Notes: generated by a model not told the origin, from the letters alone. A DNA stretch of 64,000 nt from Lacrimispora sinapis (GCF_043633585.1 NZ_CP141832.1:2480001-2544000); one strand, 5' to 3'; positions 19,244-28,099 are shown, counted from the first letter of the stretch. Numbers and translations: made by a program.

Positions 19244-19356
19244 GTGGAGTTCCTCCTTGAGTTCTGTGTGAAAGTTTGTTAGAAACTTTTTCAACTTTAC
19301 ACCATTATCTCAATTTTATGAGGAATCCAAAAGTAGACGAGTTATTTACCATTTAC

Positions 19357-20013
19357 GATAGTTCTGGCATCTACATGGGTCTGTACCATTTCATCACTAT
19401 CTTCATCATAGAATACTGCATCACAATCATGAAAGTATAGCTGTCCAAAAACAGAGAAATCCTTTGTAATTTCTCTCATTTCCACTGTAAGACCCATTTT
19501 TTCTGCTAGTACTTGTGGTTCAATTGCCATTGGGGTTTTTAGTGCTTCTGGGTAATGTCTGCGAAGAAAGTCTGTAGCGACAGATTCAAGTTGTTCCTTA
19601 TAAATAATAGGGACAAGGGAGTCCGACATAGGTTTGGGCTGCTTATTTTTACTGGTATACTCAGTTACACTAGAGATTGTAAAGTCATCTAAATTGCAAG
19701 CCAAATCTCCTGAACATGTCAGCATAAACCACTGCCTACAATTTTCCGATTCATCATAATGATAGTCTGACTCACGGACTTCTAATTCAGTTTCTACAAC
19801 AACATCAAATTCTATTTTCATACCTGGTAAGTCATTAACAGATACAAACTTTACTTCTATATCTGATAATTCTATGCCACCAATATTTTGAACCCTGTAT
19901 AGCCTTAAATCTAAATCATCGTAGTTATCTGTGGTGTAACTTTGTATAGCAGCAAATATTTCATTATAGAATCTATCTGCCACATAGTCTTTAAATGAAC
20001 GATTACCTGCCAA
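19357..20013 (-). pseudogene. ImmA/IrrE-type metallopeptidase gene cut by IS66
   Basis: About 219 native residues followed by five codons from the IS66 end and a stop at 19,342. The C-terminal part (AIEPQVLAEKMGLTVEMREI and MVQTHVDARTIV) is the region that precedes the HExxH zinc-protease motif in ImmA/IrrE-family proteins; the protease motif itself is missing. The start is MAGNRSFKDYVADRFYNE with GGAGGG nearby upstream. The missing 3' half is not found beyond the element. Confidence 0.65.
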
Positions 20014-20111
20014 AGCACTCCCTCCTCACCCCATATGAAAATATATCTTAACAGATAAAATATTAGCCCATAGGTAAATTATAGCATATATTATGATCAT
20101 CTCAATATTTA

Positions 20112-20161
20112 TTTTGCGTTCGCAAATTTTAATTGTAGCAACACTGATTTTGTGATACACT
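20112..20161 (+). promoter_or_regulatory. Promoter and 14-bp palindrome before the XRE regulator
   Basis: TTTGCG-TT-CGCAAA (20,113-20,126) is an inverted repeat just upstream of a plausible sigma-A promoter, TTGTAG (20,133-20,138), 17-bp spacer, TACACT (20,156-20,161). The palindrome is the likely operator of the downstream XRE protein. Confidence 0.5.
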
Positions 20162-20204
20162 TTTATTTGTAACTAATATGTGTAACCAAAGCGAGGTGGC
20201 AATT

Positions 20205-20414
20205 ATGTCCATAAGTTATAAAAAACTATGGAAACTTCTTATTGATAGAGACATGAAGAAAAAGGACTTAAGAGAAGCCGCTGGTATTAGTACTGCCTCG
20301 ATGGCTAAACTCGGAAAAAATGAAAATGTTAATACTGAAATTTTAATAAAAGTATGTAAGGCTCTTAATTGTGATATTTCAAATATTATGGAAATCGTAG
20401 ATGACAATGATTGA
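20205..20414 (+). CDS. XRE-family regulator of the restriction locus
   Basis: About 69 residues from the ATG at 20205, preceded by GAGGTGG. It is a single Cro/CI-like helix-turn-helix domain (KDLREAAGISTASMAKLGK) with a typical C-terminal helix (KALNCDISNIMEIV). A close relative (42,323-42,538) heads the other restriction locus. Position at the head of an endonuclease operon suggests a controller-protein role that delays or tunes endonuclease expression. Confidence 0.85.
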   Translation: MSISYKKLWKLLIDRDMKKKDLREAAGISTASMAKLGKNENVNTEILIKVCKALNCDISNIMEIVDDND

Positions 20415-20487
20415 TTATAATTTATGACTGGTTGTTTTTCAGCTGGCTAAAACTCTTATAAAATAAAATATTCGGGGGTGTACAACA

Positions 20488-22200
20488 ATGTTAAGATTTA
20501 GAAACCCAGGAACACAATACTCTACGCAAGTACAAGTTATAAAGCAATTATATAATAGTCTTGGCTCACAGGCGTATTTTACTTTGGAAGATATGGCTAT
20601 AGTAATTGCACAAGGAAAGTTATTGACTGCCTATGGATATGCCGGAGACGATGCTTTACGACTCAGTAATACAGACCAAGAAAGCATGAACTCTGCTTTA
20701 ATGAATGCCAAAATGTATGCAGAAGTATTTAGAATGCTTGGTTGGGTAACACCATATGGCGAAAAATCATACCCACTTGTATTTACATATATAGGTATAC
20801 ATGTGGCTTTATCAAAGGGCGATTGCTCAAGGTTATATGAACAATGTGTATTAGGAATAAATAACCCTACTGAGCTTACAGACCGTATGAGTTATGATGA
20901 AAAAGTAAGATTCTTCAAATGCGCGTTGAGATCATTTATAGATCTTGGTGGTGTTATGTACAAACACGAGTTATGCTTAGGACCAATGAGTGTAAATGAC
21001 GAAAATGAAATAGAATACCAGGCAATGATAAAAAAAATTTCCGAGTTACGTGGAAACTACCAAAACCTTAAAACTGCATTTTCTGATCTCGCAGATAGTC
21101 TGGGAATGAAAACCACACCAGTAGATAATTGCACCCGGCTACCGATTGCTTTTATGAAGAGCTGTAATTTTGTGGAGTCATATACCACACGTGAGTTATA
21201 TAACAAATCACTGTCATGTTTAAAAATCACTCAACATGGTATTGATACTTACAACGCAATACGAGAAATGAAAGATTTACGCTTAAATGAATTCAAGTCT
21301 TACGGAAAAGATATTCAAATGGCGCTTATAAGGTTAGGTATTTATTCTATGTTAGAACGTTCCGGCTATGATATGACTGAAGTAGAAACAATTATTCAAG
21401 CTGATAAAGAAAAGTGTTCTACTATTTTGGAGGGAAAGGAATTACTATTTTCTCCATATCAAACAATTAAGAGAGATCTTATTGAAGAAGCCCTTGGAAT
21501 CGAAATGGGTAAAGGCGAAACGTCACAAAACAACATTACTACTTTTGAAAGCACAGTAAATGAAAGAGAATCTCTTTCTATTGCACAAACATGGACATTA
21601 AATGTTTCTGAAGAAGCTGCCATGGAGCTTCTTACTGAAGCTGAAGATATTGAATTTATCAACGAAGTCAATCGACTAAAACTTGCGGGTAATTCGAGTA
21701 AGGAAATTGTAGATATGATATTTAAAAATAATGCTACAGCTACACAGACAACGTTTTACCCCTTGATATCTACTCTATTTAAAATAATGGGATTTAACTG
21801 TTCATTTTCTAGACCGGGCGATAATGGCGCAAGATGGGATGCAATTATTGACGATGTTTCAAGAAGCATCCCTATAGAAATTAAATCTCCTACTGAGGAA
21901 CAACACATATCAATAAAAGCTATACGACAAGCGTTAGAAAATAAAATCATTTTATTATCACGAAAAACACACATAACCTCTCCTGAAGTTACTACACTAG
22001 CTGTTGGATATTATTTACCTAATGACCGTGCTGAAGTTAGTAGGCTGATTTCTGATTTTAAGGAAACCTATGGATATAAAATAGGTGTTATTGATTTAAA
22101 ATCATTACTTTCTATTGCAGTTAGTATACTAGTCGATGGAAAAGGGTTTGATAAAGAAAATTTATATGTATTGGAGGGGTTAGTGAATGCAAATATTTAA
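20488..22200 (+). CDS. Putative type II restriction endonuclease, PD-(D/E)XK
   Basis: A 570-residue protein. The C-terminal 150 residues hold a PD-(D/E)XK core: RPGDNGARWDAII with Asp451, then IPIEIKSP with Glu464 and Lys466, and a helix with Gln481. The N-terminal 400 residues look like repeated winged-helix segments (residues 30-110, 225-300), suited to DNA recognition. GGGGGTG precedes the ATG. The frame overlaps the next gene by 14 bases. With two methyltransferases nearby it is the best candidate for one nuclease subunit; I cannot name its specificity. Confidence 0.75.
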   Translation: MLRFRNPGTQYSTQVQVIKQLYNSLGSQAYFTLEDMAIVIAQGKLLTAYGYAGDDALRLSNTDQESMNSALMNAKMYAEVFRMLGWVTPYGEKSYPLVFTYIGIHVALSKGDCSRLYEQCVLGINNPTELTDRMSYDEKVRFFKCALRSFIDLGGVMYKHELCLGPMSVNDENEIEYQAMIKKISELRGNYQNLKTAFSDLADSLGMKTTPVDNCTRLPIAFMKSCNFVESYTTRELYNKSLSCLKITQHGIDTYNAIREMKDLRLNEFKSYGKDIQMALIRLGIYSMLERSGYDMTEVETIIQADKEKCSTILEGKELLFSPYQTIKRDLIEEALGIEMGKGETSQNNITTFESTVNERESLSIAQTWTLNVSEEAAMELLTEAEDIEFINEVNRLKLAGNSSKEIVDMIFKNNATATQTTFYPLISTLFKIMGFNCSFSRPGDNGARWDAIIDDVSRSIPIEIKSPTEEQHISIKAIRQALENKIILLSRKTHITSPEVTTLAVGYYLPNDRAEVSRLISDFKETYGYKIGVIDLKSLLSIAVSILVDGKGFDKENLYVLEGLVNANI

Positions 22201-23230
22201 AGAAAATGTAAGTCGAAAAAGACTATTAACTTTCAATGTAATGCCGGATTCTATAATTTATCATGAAAATGCTCCAGCACAAATGCTTTTTTCAAATGGA
22301 GATAAGTGTAAAACTGCTTGTGTCGGGTGTAAGAATCCGGCCTGTATGTATTATGATGATAACGAAATTGAATGTAGTAATTTGCCGGACTTCCCTAATG
22401 ATAAATCTATTGACGTGTGCCCTGTTGATGCCATTGAATGGGATTTCACAACTGAGAATCCAAAAATAGATGCTAGCAAATGTCTAAATTGTGGATTATG
22501 CATAAAAAGATGTCCTGTTGGCGCTCTCTACTATGATGGTACGATCAAAGTGGTTTCTGAAAAATCAAAATATCAAGATGTTGTAGCAGCTTCACAAGAT
22601 AATTTCGCAAAACAAGAACAGCAATTAGATATTATATCTACATTAGAGAGAAAAGGTTGCTTTATTCGTGAAACTGACACTCTATTAACATCTATTTATG
22701 ATAAGTTAACTTCATTAAGAAGCAATTATCACAATACTGTTGTTCGTAATCTATTTATCGGTTTGAATTGTAATTGCGCAATGAGACGAATTGGCGATGT
22801 CTACACTAGAATGGATGCTGTTTACTTATCAAAAAGAAACTCCTTTGGGGCTATAGAAGTTGAATTTGGTAAAGATACTCTAGACGCATCGCGTGGGATT
22901 TTAGATGATATAGCCGTACTAAATACTAGATATGGAGTCCCCAAAAATGATAATATGGCTGTTGTAGTATGTTTACAGCTACCAAATGCCCGTCAAGGGT
23001 ATTGGCAGGTTGTTAAAGACATTTTTGCTGTAGAAAATATACAGATTAATACCATTACCATTGGCGCTCTATTAATTTTACTATGGAATCATAAACACTT
23101 TGAACCTACTGATTTTTCATATTATGTTGACTACGATAATATGGATATAAGAAAAATTTTAGAAAGACATATCGGACGAAAAATAAATCTATCAGATAAA
23201 TTCTTAGGTATCTTGGAACCTATTAAATAA
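22187..23230 (+). CDS. Ferredoxin-domain protein fused to a nuclease-like domain
   Basis: 347 residues in two parts. Residues 38-115 form a ferredoxin-type domain for two [4Fe-4S] clusters: C41-x3-C45-x2-C48-x4-C53, C78PVDA, then C99-x2-C102-x2-C105-x3-C109PVGA. Residues 150-347 resemble a PD-(D/E)XK fold: RIGDVYTRMDAVYL with Asp210 and FGAIEVEFGKD with Glu224 and Glu226, the usual Lys being replaced. GGAGGGG precedes the ATG, which lies inside the end of the endonuclease gene, so the two are cotranslated. I infer a second nuclease subunit whose folding or activity depends on iron-sulfur clusters. An electron-transfer partner without nuclease activity is the main alternative. Confidence 0.7.
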   Translation: MQIFKENVSRKRLLTFNVMPDSIIYHENAPAQMLFSNGDKCKTACVGCKNPACMYYDDNEIECSNLPDFPNDKSIDVCPVDAIEWDFTTENPKIDASKCLNCGLCIKRCPVGALYYDGTIKVVSEKSKYQDVVAASQDNFAKQEQQLDIISTLERKGCFIRETDTLLTSIYDKLTSLRSNYHNTVVRNLFIGLNCNCAMRRIGDVYTRMDAVYLSKRNSFGAIEVEFGKDTLDASRGILDDIAVLNTRYGVPKNDNMAVVVCLQLPNARQGYWQVVKDIFAVENIQINTITIGALLILLWNHKHFEPTDFSYYVDYDNMDIRKILERHIGRKINLSDKFLGILEPIK

Positions 23231-23237
23231 ATAAAAA

Positions 23238-23270
23238 ATGAGGATAATGGAATAAAACCATTCATCCTCA
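23238..23270. terminator. Bidirectional terminator interrupted by the IS256 element
   Basis: TGAGGATAATGG pairs with CCATTCATCCTCA (one bulge, 7-base loop). If the IS is removed together with one copy of its 8-bp duplication, the hairpin is followed by TTTTATTTTATTT on the plus strand and by a T-run on the minus strand. It therefore served both the endonuclease operon and the convergent methyltransferase operon. Confidence 0.8.
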
Positions 23271-24750
23271 GAGAGAGTTTCAAGTTTTGTGTAAAGTCAA
23301 AAACTGATATAAGATATGTTGATAGTTGCATCTTGGGCAAGGCCTTTTTTCAGGCCTTGCCTTTTGTATGTATTATAGCCCTATTTCAGAGCATGTCAAT
23401 AAAGCCGATAGAATCAGCCTCATTTTTAATGACCGTTTAGCCGTTCTTCAAAGTATATTTCTAGTTGGGAATGTATAATTCCCCAGTCTTGCCGGTGGCC
23501 GGTCCATTTCTTGGTGATATCCATCATGGCCAGATACAGCATTTTCAGCAGACTATCATCTGATGGGAAAATCGTTTTGCTTTTCGTAACCTTTCGCAGC
23601 TGACGGTTAAATCCCTCAATTGCATTCGTTGTATAGATTAGACGGCGAACTGGCTCCGGATATTTGAAGTAGGTGGACAAGGTAGCCCAGTGTTCACTCC
23701 ACGATTTATAGATTTTAGGATATTTACCGTCCCAAATTTCTCCAAAACGCTCTAGTTCTGAATGGGCAGTTTCTTCTGTTGGCGCTGCGTAAACTCGTTT
23801 TAAATCTGCCATAAGTGCCTTTAAATCTTTATAGGATACAAAACGTATTGAATTTCGGATCTGATGGATAACGCAGTGCTGGATCTCGGTTTCAGGAAAA
23901 ACTGCCCCAATTGCTTCTGGGAATCCAGCTAAACCATCCACGCAAGAAATCAGGATATCTCTTACTCCGCGATTTTTTAGACCATTCATGATAGAAAGCC
24001 AAAACTTTGCACTTTCATTTTCGCCAACGTACATCCCGAGGATGTCTTTGCGCCCGTTCATATCAATACCTAGGGCAATATAAACCGCGCGTTTTACAAT
24101 TCTCCCTTCACTGCGGACATGATAATGTATGGCATCCATAAATACCACTGCATAGATATCCTCTAAAGGGCGTTCCTGCCATTCCCGCACGATTGGTAAA
24201 ATCTTATCCGTGATACGGCTGACCGTACTATCGGAGATGTCAATATCATAGAGTTCACGCATATGACTTTCGATATCAGCGGTGGTCATACCTTTCGCAT
24301 ACATGGAGATGATTTTTTCTTCCATATCCTGAGTGACTGTATTTTGATACTTCTTAACTACCTGTGGCTCAAATTCACCATTACGATCTCTGGGAATTGC
24401 CACATCCATGTCACCATAAGTGGTATGCATGGTTTTAGAAGAATGACCATTTCTGCTATTATCGGTGTTCTTATTGCGGTAATCATACTTAGAATAGCCT
24501 AATTCCTCATTGAGCTCTTCGTCTAGAACTCCTTCCAGCAATACGGACATCATATCTCTCATAACAGAGTTGACATCCGCCCCATCCTTTACTTTGGCAT
24601 CATTATTTTTCAGATAGTCTTTCATCATTTCCCGCATTGCTTGTTTCTGTGGTGATTCGTTTCTTGTTCTCTTTGGCATAAAAGTACCTCCAAACTGTTG
24701 TAATTATCTTACATCAGTTTGGAGGTTTACACAATCTTTGGGATTCTCCC
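23271..24750 (-). mobile_element. IS256-family element with 8-bp target duplication
   Basis: A 1,480-bp element. The 26-bp imperfect inverted ends begin GAGAGAGTTTCAAG (left) and GGGAGAATCCCAAAG (right, read inward), both containing TTGTGTAAA. CATCCTCA flanks it on both sides (23,263-23,270 and 24,751-24,758), the 8-bp duplication expected for this family. The intact duplication implies a recent insertion. Confidence 0.93.
23426..24679 (-). CDS. IS256-family (mutator) transposase
   Basis: A 417-residue DDE transposase. Signature regions include EELGYSKYDY, MYAKGMTTADIE, VVFMDAIHYHVR with the first Asp, CVDGLAGFPEAIGAVFP with the second, QHCVIHQIRNS and YTTNAIEGFNRQLRKVTKSK with the catalytic Glu. 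Length is normal for the family and no disruption is seen. Confidence 0.95.
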   Translation of the reverse strand: MPKRTRNESPQKQAMREMMKDYLKNNDAKVKDGADVNSVMRDMMSVLLEGVLDEELNEELGYSKYDYRNKNTDNSRNGHSSKTMHTTYGDMDVAIPRDRNGEFEPQVVKKYQNTVTQDMEEKIISMYAKGMTTADIESHMRELYDIDISDSTVSRITDKILPIVREWQERPLEDIYAVVFMDAIHYHVRSEGRIVKRAVYIALGIDMNGRKDILGMYVGENESAKFWLSIMNGLKNRGVRDILISCVDGLAGFPEAIGAVFPETEIQHCVIHQIRNSIRFVSYKDLKALMADLKRVYAAPTEETAHSELERFGEIWDGKYPKIYKSWSEHWATLSTYFKYPEPVRRLIYTTNAIEGFNRQLRKVTKSKTIFPSDDSLLKMLYLAMMDITKKWTGHRQDWGIIHSQLEIYFEERLNGH

Positions 24751-24765
24751 CATCCTCATTTTATT

Positions 24766-25590
24766 TTATTTAATCTTAGAAAGTCTTTCTTTTGCTACAT
24801 TACACCATTTTTCTTCAAGTTCAATGCCAATCCATCGAATTTTGTGACCCTGCTTATTTAATTTTTCACAACAAACACCAAGTGTACCTGAACCATGAAA
24901 CGGATCAAGTATAACACCCTCATAAAATCCATCTTTATTTTTGGGGCAAAATGCTTTAATAATTTCAGTTATTAATGATTCCGGCTTTTGAGTAGGATGT
25001 TCTGTCTTTTCATCCTGATAGACTTTACCAGCTAACGTTGGAAAAGCCCAAATGTCGCCCCTCATTGCACCAAGTGGATTTGGCTCCCATTTTACACGTT
25101 CGCCTTTTGAATTCTTATAATATACAGGATTTTTCAGACGTTCGGTACTTTTGTAAGGTATTCTAACATCATCAACATTATATGTCCATTTCTTAGGTGA
25201 TTTTGAAAACCATAAAAACGGTTCATATTGTGTTAAAGGTGCGGTTCTTAGTCTGCTAAATCCATTTTCATAATACCATATATTCATTCTTCTATAATAT
25301 AGATTCTCTTCATACATTATAGTTTGAATGAAACCAATATAATGATGTATACCGAACCATATAATACTACCTTGTGGCTTTAATAAATCCCTGCATAGTG
25401 CTATACGTTTTCTTGAAATATCGAGAAACTCTTTTAAAGGCAATTTATCGCTATCATTACCAAAATCCTTATTTAGATTATAAGGTGGATCAGTAAGTAC
25501 CAAGTCAACTTTAATACCGTCGTCTAGCATTTGCTTAAGTAAGATATCCGAATCACCATTAATTACACCATTGTATTCCATAATTATCAC
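24766..25590 (-). CDS. DNA methyltransferase, DPPY (beta-class) type
   Basis: 274 residues from a GTG that overlaps the preceding stop (GTGA); an ATG four codons in (25581) is an equally good start. The catalytic motif IV (LVLTDPPYNLN, residues 31-40) precedes the AdoMet motif I (ILDPFHGSGTLG, near residue 235), the beta order. The Pro-Pro-Tyr motif of this kind methylates N6 of adenine or N4 of cytosine. It is translated directly after the other methyltransferase and converges on the endonuclease operon. Two methyltransferases suggest an asymmetric recognition site with one enzyme per strand. Confidence 0.88.
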   Translation of the reverse strand: MIIMEYNGVINGDSDILLKQMLDDGIKVDLVLTDPPYNLNKDFGNDSDKLPLKEFLDISRKRIALCRDLLKPQGSIIWFGIHHYIGFIQTIMYEENLYYRRMNIWYYENGFSRLRTAPLTQYEPFLWFSKSPKKWTYNVDDVRIPYKSTERLKNPVYYKNSKGERVKWEPNPLGAMRGDIWAFPTLAGKVYQDEKTEHPTQKPESLITEIIKAFCPKNKDGFYEGVILDPFHGSGTLGVCCEKLNKQGHKIRWIGIELEEKWCNVAKERLSKIK

Positions 25591-26723
25591 TTCTTATCCT
25601 TTCTAAATATCAGAACATATTGATGATGAATATTTTCAACATAAGCAAATGGATACCCGTATGGTAATAAACTTTTATGATTTTGTAATAAAACTTTTAC
25701 TCCTTGTAAGTATATTTTATACCCATCTTTAGTCTCTCTATGATTTAATGCTTGGATCAAATCACTATGAAAACTGATAAATTCAGATTTATTTCTGAAA
25801 TCTGATACTATTAAGCACATATACTTCTTAGGTCTTAGGACTCTGCCACATTCAACAAAAACATCATCTACGAGGGTCCTAAGAAATTCTTCATAGCTTT
25901 CAATATTTGCTAAATCATTTTTATCATCTTCTGAATAATTTGTAGCTAAATTATTTGCCAGTCGTTCCTTTTTCACTTTATGATCAGCTTTTTTATTAAG
26001 AATTGACCAATATGGTGGACTGGTCACCATAAAATCAAAAGATGAATCATCAAACTGTTTTAATATTATTCGAGAATCCCCTTGTATAAAAGTATGTTTT
26101 GCAGAAGCTCCTTCAGACACTTCTGTATCAAGCCGCTCTATCGCTAAGTTATGCCATTTTTCTTGTAGCTCTATACTTGTGCAATGCCTACCTTCAAGTT
26201 CACAAGCTTTTGCGGTTGAACCAACCCCACCAAATGGGTCTAACACTTTCATTCCTTTCTTTGTAAAAAAAGTAATCAGAAGTGATACATCTTGATACGA
26301 AAACGGCGCTGGATGCTGCCTTTCTATTTGTGCATGTGGGTGTTTGGCCCCCAAACCTTTTTGATAGAAAAAACTCTTTGTTACCGGAAGCCACTGTGTA
26401 CCATTTAAATCATTCAGTGTATTTCTTTTGTCAACTGGTTTTTCTTCAACAGGTTCTTTAGCATCTTTTTTATCATTTTCAACTTCATCATTAACGCTTG
26501 AAGTTTGTTTTTTAGATTTTGAAGGATTTTGTGGTGCCTCAATTGTCTTACTACTTTCCTTAAACACTTCCAATTCTTTTAAATCAAATCTTCTTTGTCC
26601 ACCAGGAGTTTTCGACGGTTCAAGAGTGCCCTGCTCTACCATTCTATATATCGTAGATATACTAACTCCTAAAAATTCAGCAGCTTTCTTTGTGCTAACA
26701 AGTTCTTTGTCTTTGCCATTCAT
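25587..26723 (-). CDS. DNA methyltransferase with N-terminal helix-turn-helix
   Basis: 378 residues. Residues 8-55 are an excisionase/MerR-like DNA-binding domain (TKKAAEFLGVSISTIYRMVE, then TPGGQRRFDLKEL). A linker rich in Lys, Glu and Ser (60-105) leads to the methylase: motif I VLDPFGGVGSTAKA (160-173) precedes motif IV VTSPPYWSI (233-241), the order and TSPPY form common for N4-cytosine methylases. The fused DNA-binding domain may let the enzyme repress its own promoter, where three 10-bp repeats lie. The weak AAAGG site precedes the ATG. Confidence 0.87.
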   Translation of the reverse strand: MNGKDKELVSTKKAAEFLGVSISTIYRMVEQGTLEPSKTPGGQRRFDLKELEVFKESSKTIEAPQNPSKSKKQTSSVNDEVENDKKDAKEPVEEKPVDKRNTLNDLNGTQWLPVTKSFFYQKGLGAKHPHAQIERQHPAPFSYQDVSLLITFFTKKGMKVLDPFGGVGSTAKACELEGRHCTSIELQEKWHNLAIERLDTEVSEGASAKHTFIQGDSRIILKQFDDSSFDFMVTSPPYWSILNKKADHKVKKERLANNLATNYSEDDKNDLANIESYEEFLRTLVDDVFVECGRVLRPKKYMCLIVSDFRNKSEFISFHSDLIQALNHRETKDGYKIYLQGVKVLLQNHKSLLPYGYPFAYVENIHHQYVLIFRKDKK

Positions 26724-26771
26724 ATATGTAATAACCTTTCGCTTGCTTAAATGTAGTTTAATATCTATTTT

Positions 26772-26820
26772 AGTATAACATGTTTATCATCACTTGTCAA
26801 CACTTATCAACACTTGTCAC
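26772..26820 (-). promoter_or_regulatory. Methyltransferase promoter with three 10-bp iterons
   Basis: On the reverse strand TTGACA (26,800-26,795), 17-bp spacer, TATACT (26,777-26,772) form a near-consensus promoter. Three exact-length tandem units, CACTTGTCAA, CACTTATCAA and CACTTGTCAC on the plus strand (26,791-26,820), overlap and extend upstream of the -35 box. A DNA-binding protein spaced at one helical turn could bind there. Confidence 0.75.
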
Positions 26821-26837
26821 GTCAAGCATTAAATTAC

Positions 26838-26900
26838 ATCTATTCTATCTTCTCAACCCTAATAAAAAATCTAACCTGTCAACTCGACCCCACGCATTTT
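26838..26900. repeat. Segment-end repeat shared with 42,655-42,715
   Basis: Sequence with CTATCTTCTCAACCCTA and CCTGTCAACTCGACCCC resembles CTATCTCCTCAACCCTA and CTGTCCACTCAACCCTA near 42.66-42.71 kb. Each copy lies on the left side of an rlmD 3' end. The resemblance suggests that the two segments end in homologous sequence. Confidence 0.5.
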
Positions 26901-27027
26901 TTTACAGTCGACCAGTTTCCTCAATAAATAAAAATAAGGATTTCCAAGGTTAAAAGGCACTGCCAGACATTAGGCATAAAATCTTCCAACCTTCAAAACC
27001 CTTTATTTATCAGTATTTTGAATACTC

Positions 27028-27170
27028 CTATTTCTCAACTCTTGACATCAATACTACGCACTCCACATGGCTTGAGAGGATAGAATGAATGTCATTTGAT
27101 TATGTCCGTTCTCGGAAACATATCTACTGCGTTTTTTACACTATCGGTAGACGGAAACATATCCATAGGC
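27028..27170 (-). repeat. Remnant B of rlmD (rumA) 3' ends
   Basis: The reverse strand codes for MDMFPSTDSVKNAVDMFPRT and, separately, SSHVECVVLMSRVEK followed by TAG at 27,028-27,030. DMFPxT and HVExVVLM are the hallmarks of RlmD C-termini. The doubled DMFP element suggests at least two successive integration or excision events at this spot. Confidence 0.55.
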
Positions 27171-27242
27171 TTCGCTGTTTTTTGAAAAACTGAGGTATGC
27201 TGTTAATTTTCAGTACCCAATACTGTAAATAACGTTACTCTC

Positions 27243-28046
27243 CTATTCACTAATGTAATTCAACAATCTTTCTAAAATGTCATGTGTAACTTTTAAGTTG
27301 TATTGTTCAATAAGGTGACTTTGCAAATCCATAACTAATAGCAAAGAATTTTTATAGGCTTCAAATAATTCTACCTTATCTAATCGAGCAGTGGTCTTTG
27401 CAAATTTTTTATAATTTTCAAGGCTAATTTCTTTTTCAAGGTTTTTACTCATGTTTAGCCAATTATCAGCATTTTTTTCTGCCATACGTATAAGTTGTAG
27501 TGTATTTTTTTGAAGTTGTGATAAGAGTTCTAATGAACGAGCATATTCTCCTCTTTTTAGAACGTTGATTCCCATCAACCATAGATTAGAGAAATTACAC
27601 AACAAAAAATTAGCATTTTCTTCAGTAAGTCTATTTGGTCTTGCACCACTTATCTCTGATAAATAATTTTCTAATTGCCCTGTTTCATCGTAAATAAGCA
27701 TAGCCTTCGTATCAGGAATATAACCTGAATCTTTAAACGAGGGGATTATGTTCATATCTTTTTCAGAAAGGAAATGAAATTCCCCACGTATAAGATTATC
27801 AAAAATAACTACCTCTGTTCCGTACTCATTTTTATAAAGCATCAAGTACGGAGCTACGTCAAACAACCAGTTGGATGAATCAAAGTTCGAGGTTATACTA
27901 TCTTTCAAAAATATATAGAACTCTATATCAGAGTATTGGTCACCTTCTCCTTTGGTAAACGATCCATACATCATACAAGCTGTAATTCGTTCATCTGACT
28001 CAGTAAGATTCTTAACGTTTGCAATTAATTCTTTTTGTTTTAACAT
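27243..28046 (-). CDS. lnu(B): Lincosamide nucleotidyltransferase Lnu(B)
   Basis: A 267-residue protein whose length and sequence agree throughout with Lnu(B) as I know it from enterococci and streptococci. Such enzymes adenylylate lincomycin and clindamycin in the cytoplasm. The nucleotidyltransferase signature is MYGSFTKGEGDQYSDIEFYI near residue 26. It lies 53 bases downstream of lsa(E) in the same direction, the arrangement typical of mobile lsa(E)-lnu(B) units. AAAGGGTGAAG precedes the ATG. Confidence 0.95.
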   Translation of the reverse strand: MLKQKELIANVKNLTESDERITACMMYGSFTKGEGDQYSDIEFYIFLKDSITSNFDSSNWLFDVAPYLMLYKNEYGTEVVIFDNLIRGEFHFLSEKDMNIIPSFKDSGYIPDTKAMLIYDETGQLENYLSEISGARPNRLTEENANFLLCNFSNLWLMGINVLKRGEYARSLELLSQLQKNTLQLIRMAEKNADNWLNMSKNLEKEISLENYKKFAKTTARLDKVELFEAYKNSLLLVMDLQSHLIEQYNLKVTHDILERLLNYISE

Positions 28047-28099
28047 TTCTTCACCCTTTCATGTAAATATCTTTTAGTTATTGTGGCAACTCAAAATCT

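Larger units (their letters stand above)
16716..19356 (-). mobile_element. IS66-family insertion sequence, complete
   Basis: A 2,641-bp element with terminal inverted repeats GTAAATGGTAAATAACCCGTC (left) and its counterpart ATAACTCGTC version at the right end (19,331-19,356). It carries tnpA, tnpB and tnpC on the reverse strand. The 8 bases outside each end (AAAATTCT and GATAGTTC) do not match, so no target duplication remains, and the genes on the two sides are unrelated fragments. That pattern suggests a deletion next to the element after insertion. Confidence 0.9.

Noticed and set aside
26791..26820. CRISPR repeat candidate
   Set aside because: Three contiguous 10-bp units without spacers; they sit on a promoter and fit operator iterons.
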